A stretch of 15,771 nucleotides of DNA from Candidatus Rifleibacteriota bacterium. Its GTDB lineage: Bacteria > Riflebacteria > Ozemobacteria > Ozemobacterales > Ozemobacteraceae. The DNA is taken from positions 1 through 15,771 of the forward strand of contig JAKQKW010000070.1 of assembly GCA_029560455.1 (NCBI GenBank). The letters are read 5' to 3'. The notes beneath the pieces were generated by a model. That model saw only the letters and a list, made by a program, of their open reading frames with translations, was not told the DNA's origin and made no database searches. The position numbers and the translations under genes are program-made. Below, piece by piece: positions 15,243 through 15,771 of the stretch. Each line of letters begins with the position of its first letter. Positions within the stretch are counted from its first letter, which is position 1.

Positions 15243-15771
15243 ATGAACCGGAAAATCATACTGGCCTTAACCATAGGTCTGCTAATGCCCCTGCTTACCG
15301 GCTGTTTCTTCATGTCCGGATCGAAAAACCCTGTGGGCGATACTTCTATTGCTAACTCTCAGCAGACGGCGCAGGCTTTGAGTTCAGTGAAACCCATGGT
15401 CATGGCCAGCTCTTACACTAAACCGGCAGAACGCAAGTATACTTTCGCCAAGTGTTCACACAAGGTTGGCCACAACTTCAAGGAAGGAATCAGGAAGGCG
15501 GCCTCCCGCCTGCGCATTTCGCTGATGTCTGCCGACGTGACAGACAATATACTTATAACCTTTGAAAAGATGATGGTCAAGTCTGTAAGTGGCAAGAAAA
15601 CCAATATTTCTGTGCCTGCCCGCAAAGTTCCCCTGCTTTCCGCCGCAACTCTTTCTGAAATCCTTGCCGAGCAGGAACTGGCGCAGGGTTCCTATAACTA
15701 CATGGAATTCTCGGTTAAAAATGCTGAGATCGTTATCGACGGCACTTCTTACCCGGTTCTCATCCCCTCAG
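15243..15771 (+). CDS. DUF4382-like lipoprotein (3' partial)
   Basis: The frame starts at ATG 15243 with an excellent ribosome site (AGGAGG at 15231-15236, 6 bp spacing) and stays open to the right edge, giving 176 codons. Residues 1-20 are a lipoprotein signal peptide (MNRKIILAL, then LLTGC) with the lipidated cysteine at 21. The following residue is not Asp, which by the E. coli rule would favour the outer membrane. Residues about 65-176 fit the DUF4382 pattern: an early segment with DVTDNILITFEKMMVKS, then PLLSAATLSEILAEQELAQGSYNYMEFSV and an IVIDGTSYPVLIPS strand. DUF4382 proteins are surface beta-sandwich lipoproteins of unknown role. The gene is divergent from the giant surface protein, so both may serve the cell surface. 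The C-terminus lies outside the window. Confidence 0.82.
   Translation, partial: MNRKIILALTIGLLMPLLTGCFFMSGSKNPVGDTSIANSQQTAQALSSVKPMVMASSYTKPAERKYTFAKCSHKVGHNFKEGIRKAASRLRISLMSADVTDNILITFEKMMVKSVSGKKTNISVPARKVPLLSAATLSEILAEQELAQGSYNYMEFSVKNAEIVIDGTSYPVLIPS

Overview
The window looks like a chromosomal segment from a diderm (Gram-negative-type) bacterium with roughly balanced base composition. Evidence for a diderm is a lipobox lipoprotein and a very large signal-peptide surface protein ending in a FlgD/secretion-tail-like beta domain. The taxon cannot be fixed from sequence reading alone. The mixture of Ser/Thr kinase signalling, HU, and giant SbsA-type Ig-repeat proteins would fit an uncultivated lineage such as Candidatus Riflebacteria, but this is only a lean. 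No tRNA, rRNA, CRISPR array, insertion sequence or integrase was seen.

Left part (1-2723, all + strand): the 3' part of a Na/phosphate-cotransporter-like protein with a PhoU-like cytoplasmic domain, followed 7 bp later by a small SAM-dependent methyltransferase. After them come a 64-residue unknown protein with its own promoter, and an HU-family nucleoid protein with a promoter, a strong Shine-Dalgarno site and a clear rho-independent terminator.

Middle part (2743-6390, + strand): a signalling operon. It has a consensus-like promoter, a PP2C-type Ser/Thr phosphatase, a membrane-anchored TPR protein, a soluble Hanks-type Ser/Thr kinase with a coiled coil and an unrecognised C-terminal domain, and a small helical protein whose C-terminal end recalls FlgN/FliT-type chaperones. 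The kinase and phosphatase are the expected writer/eraser pair. The TPR protein and the helical protein are likely partners or scaffolds.

Right part (6467-15145, - strand): a YbaB/EbfC nucleoid-associated protein at the end of the leftward unit, preceded upstream by a single gene of about 8.25 kb. This encodes a ~2750-residue secreted protein with a signal peptide, a BNR/sialidase-like region, ten SbsA-type Ig-like (Big_5) modules interleaved with ten copies of a second beta module, and a FlgD-like C-terminal domain. A short divergent intergenic region, containing a GC-rich element that could fold as RNA, separates it from a + strand lipoprotein gene (DUF4382-like) that runs off the right end.

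The rightmost block (giant surface protein and divergent lipoprotein) is the most unusual part. The kinase C-terminal domain is the next best target.
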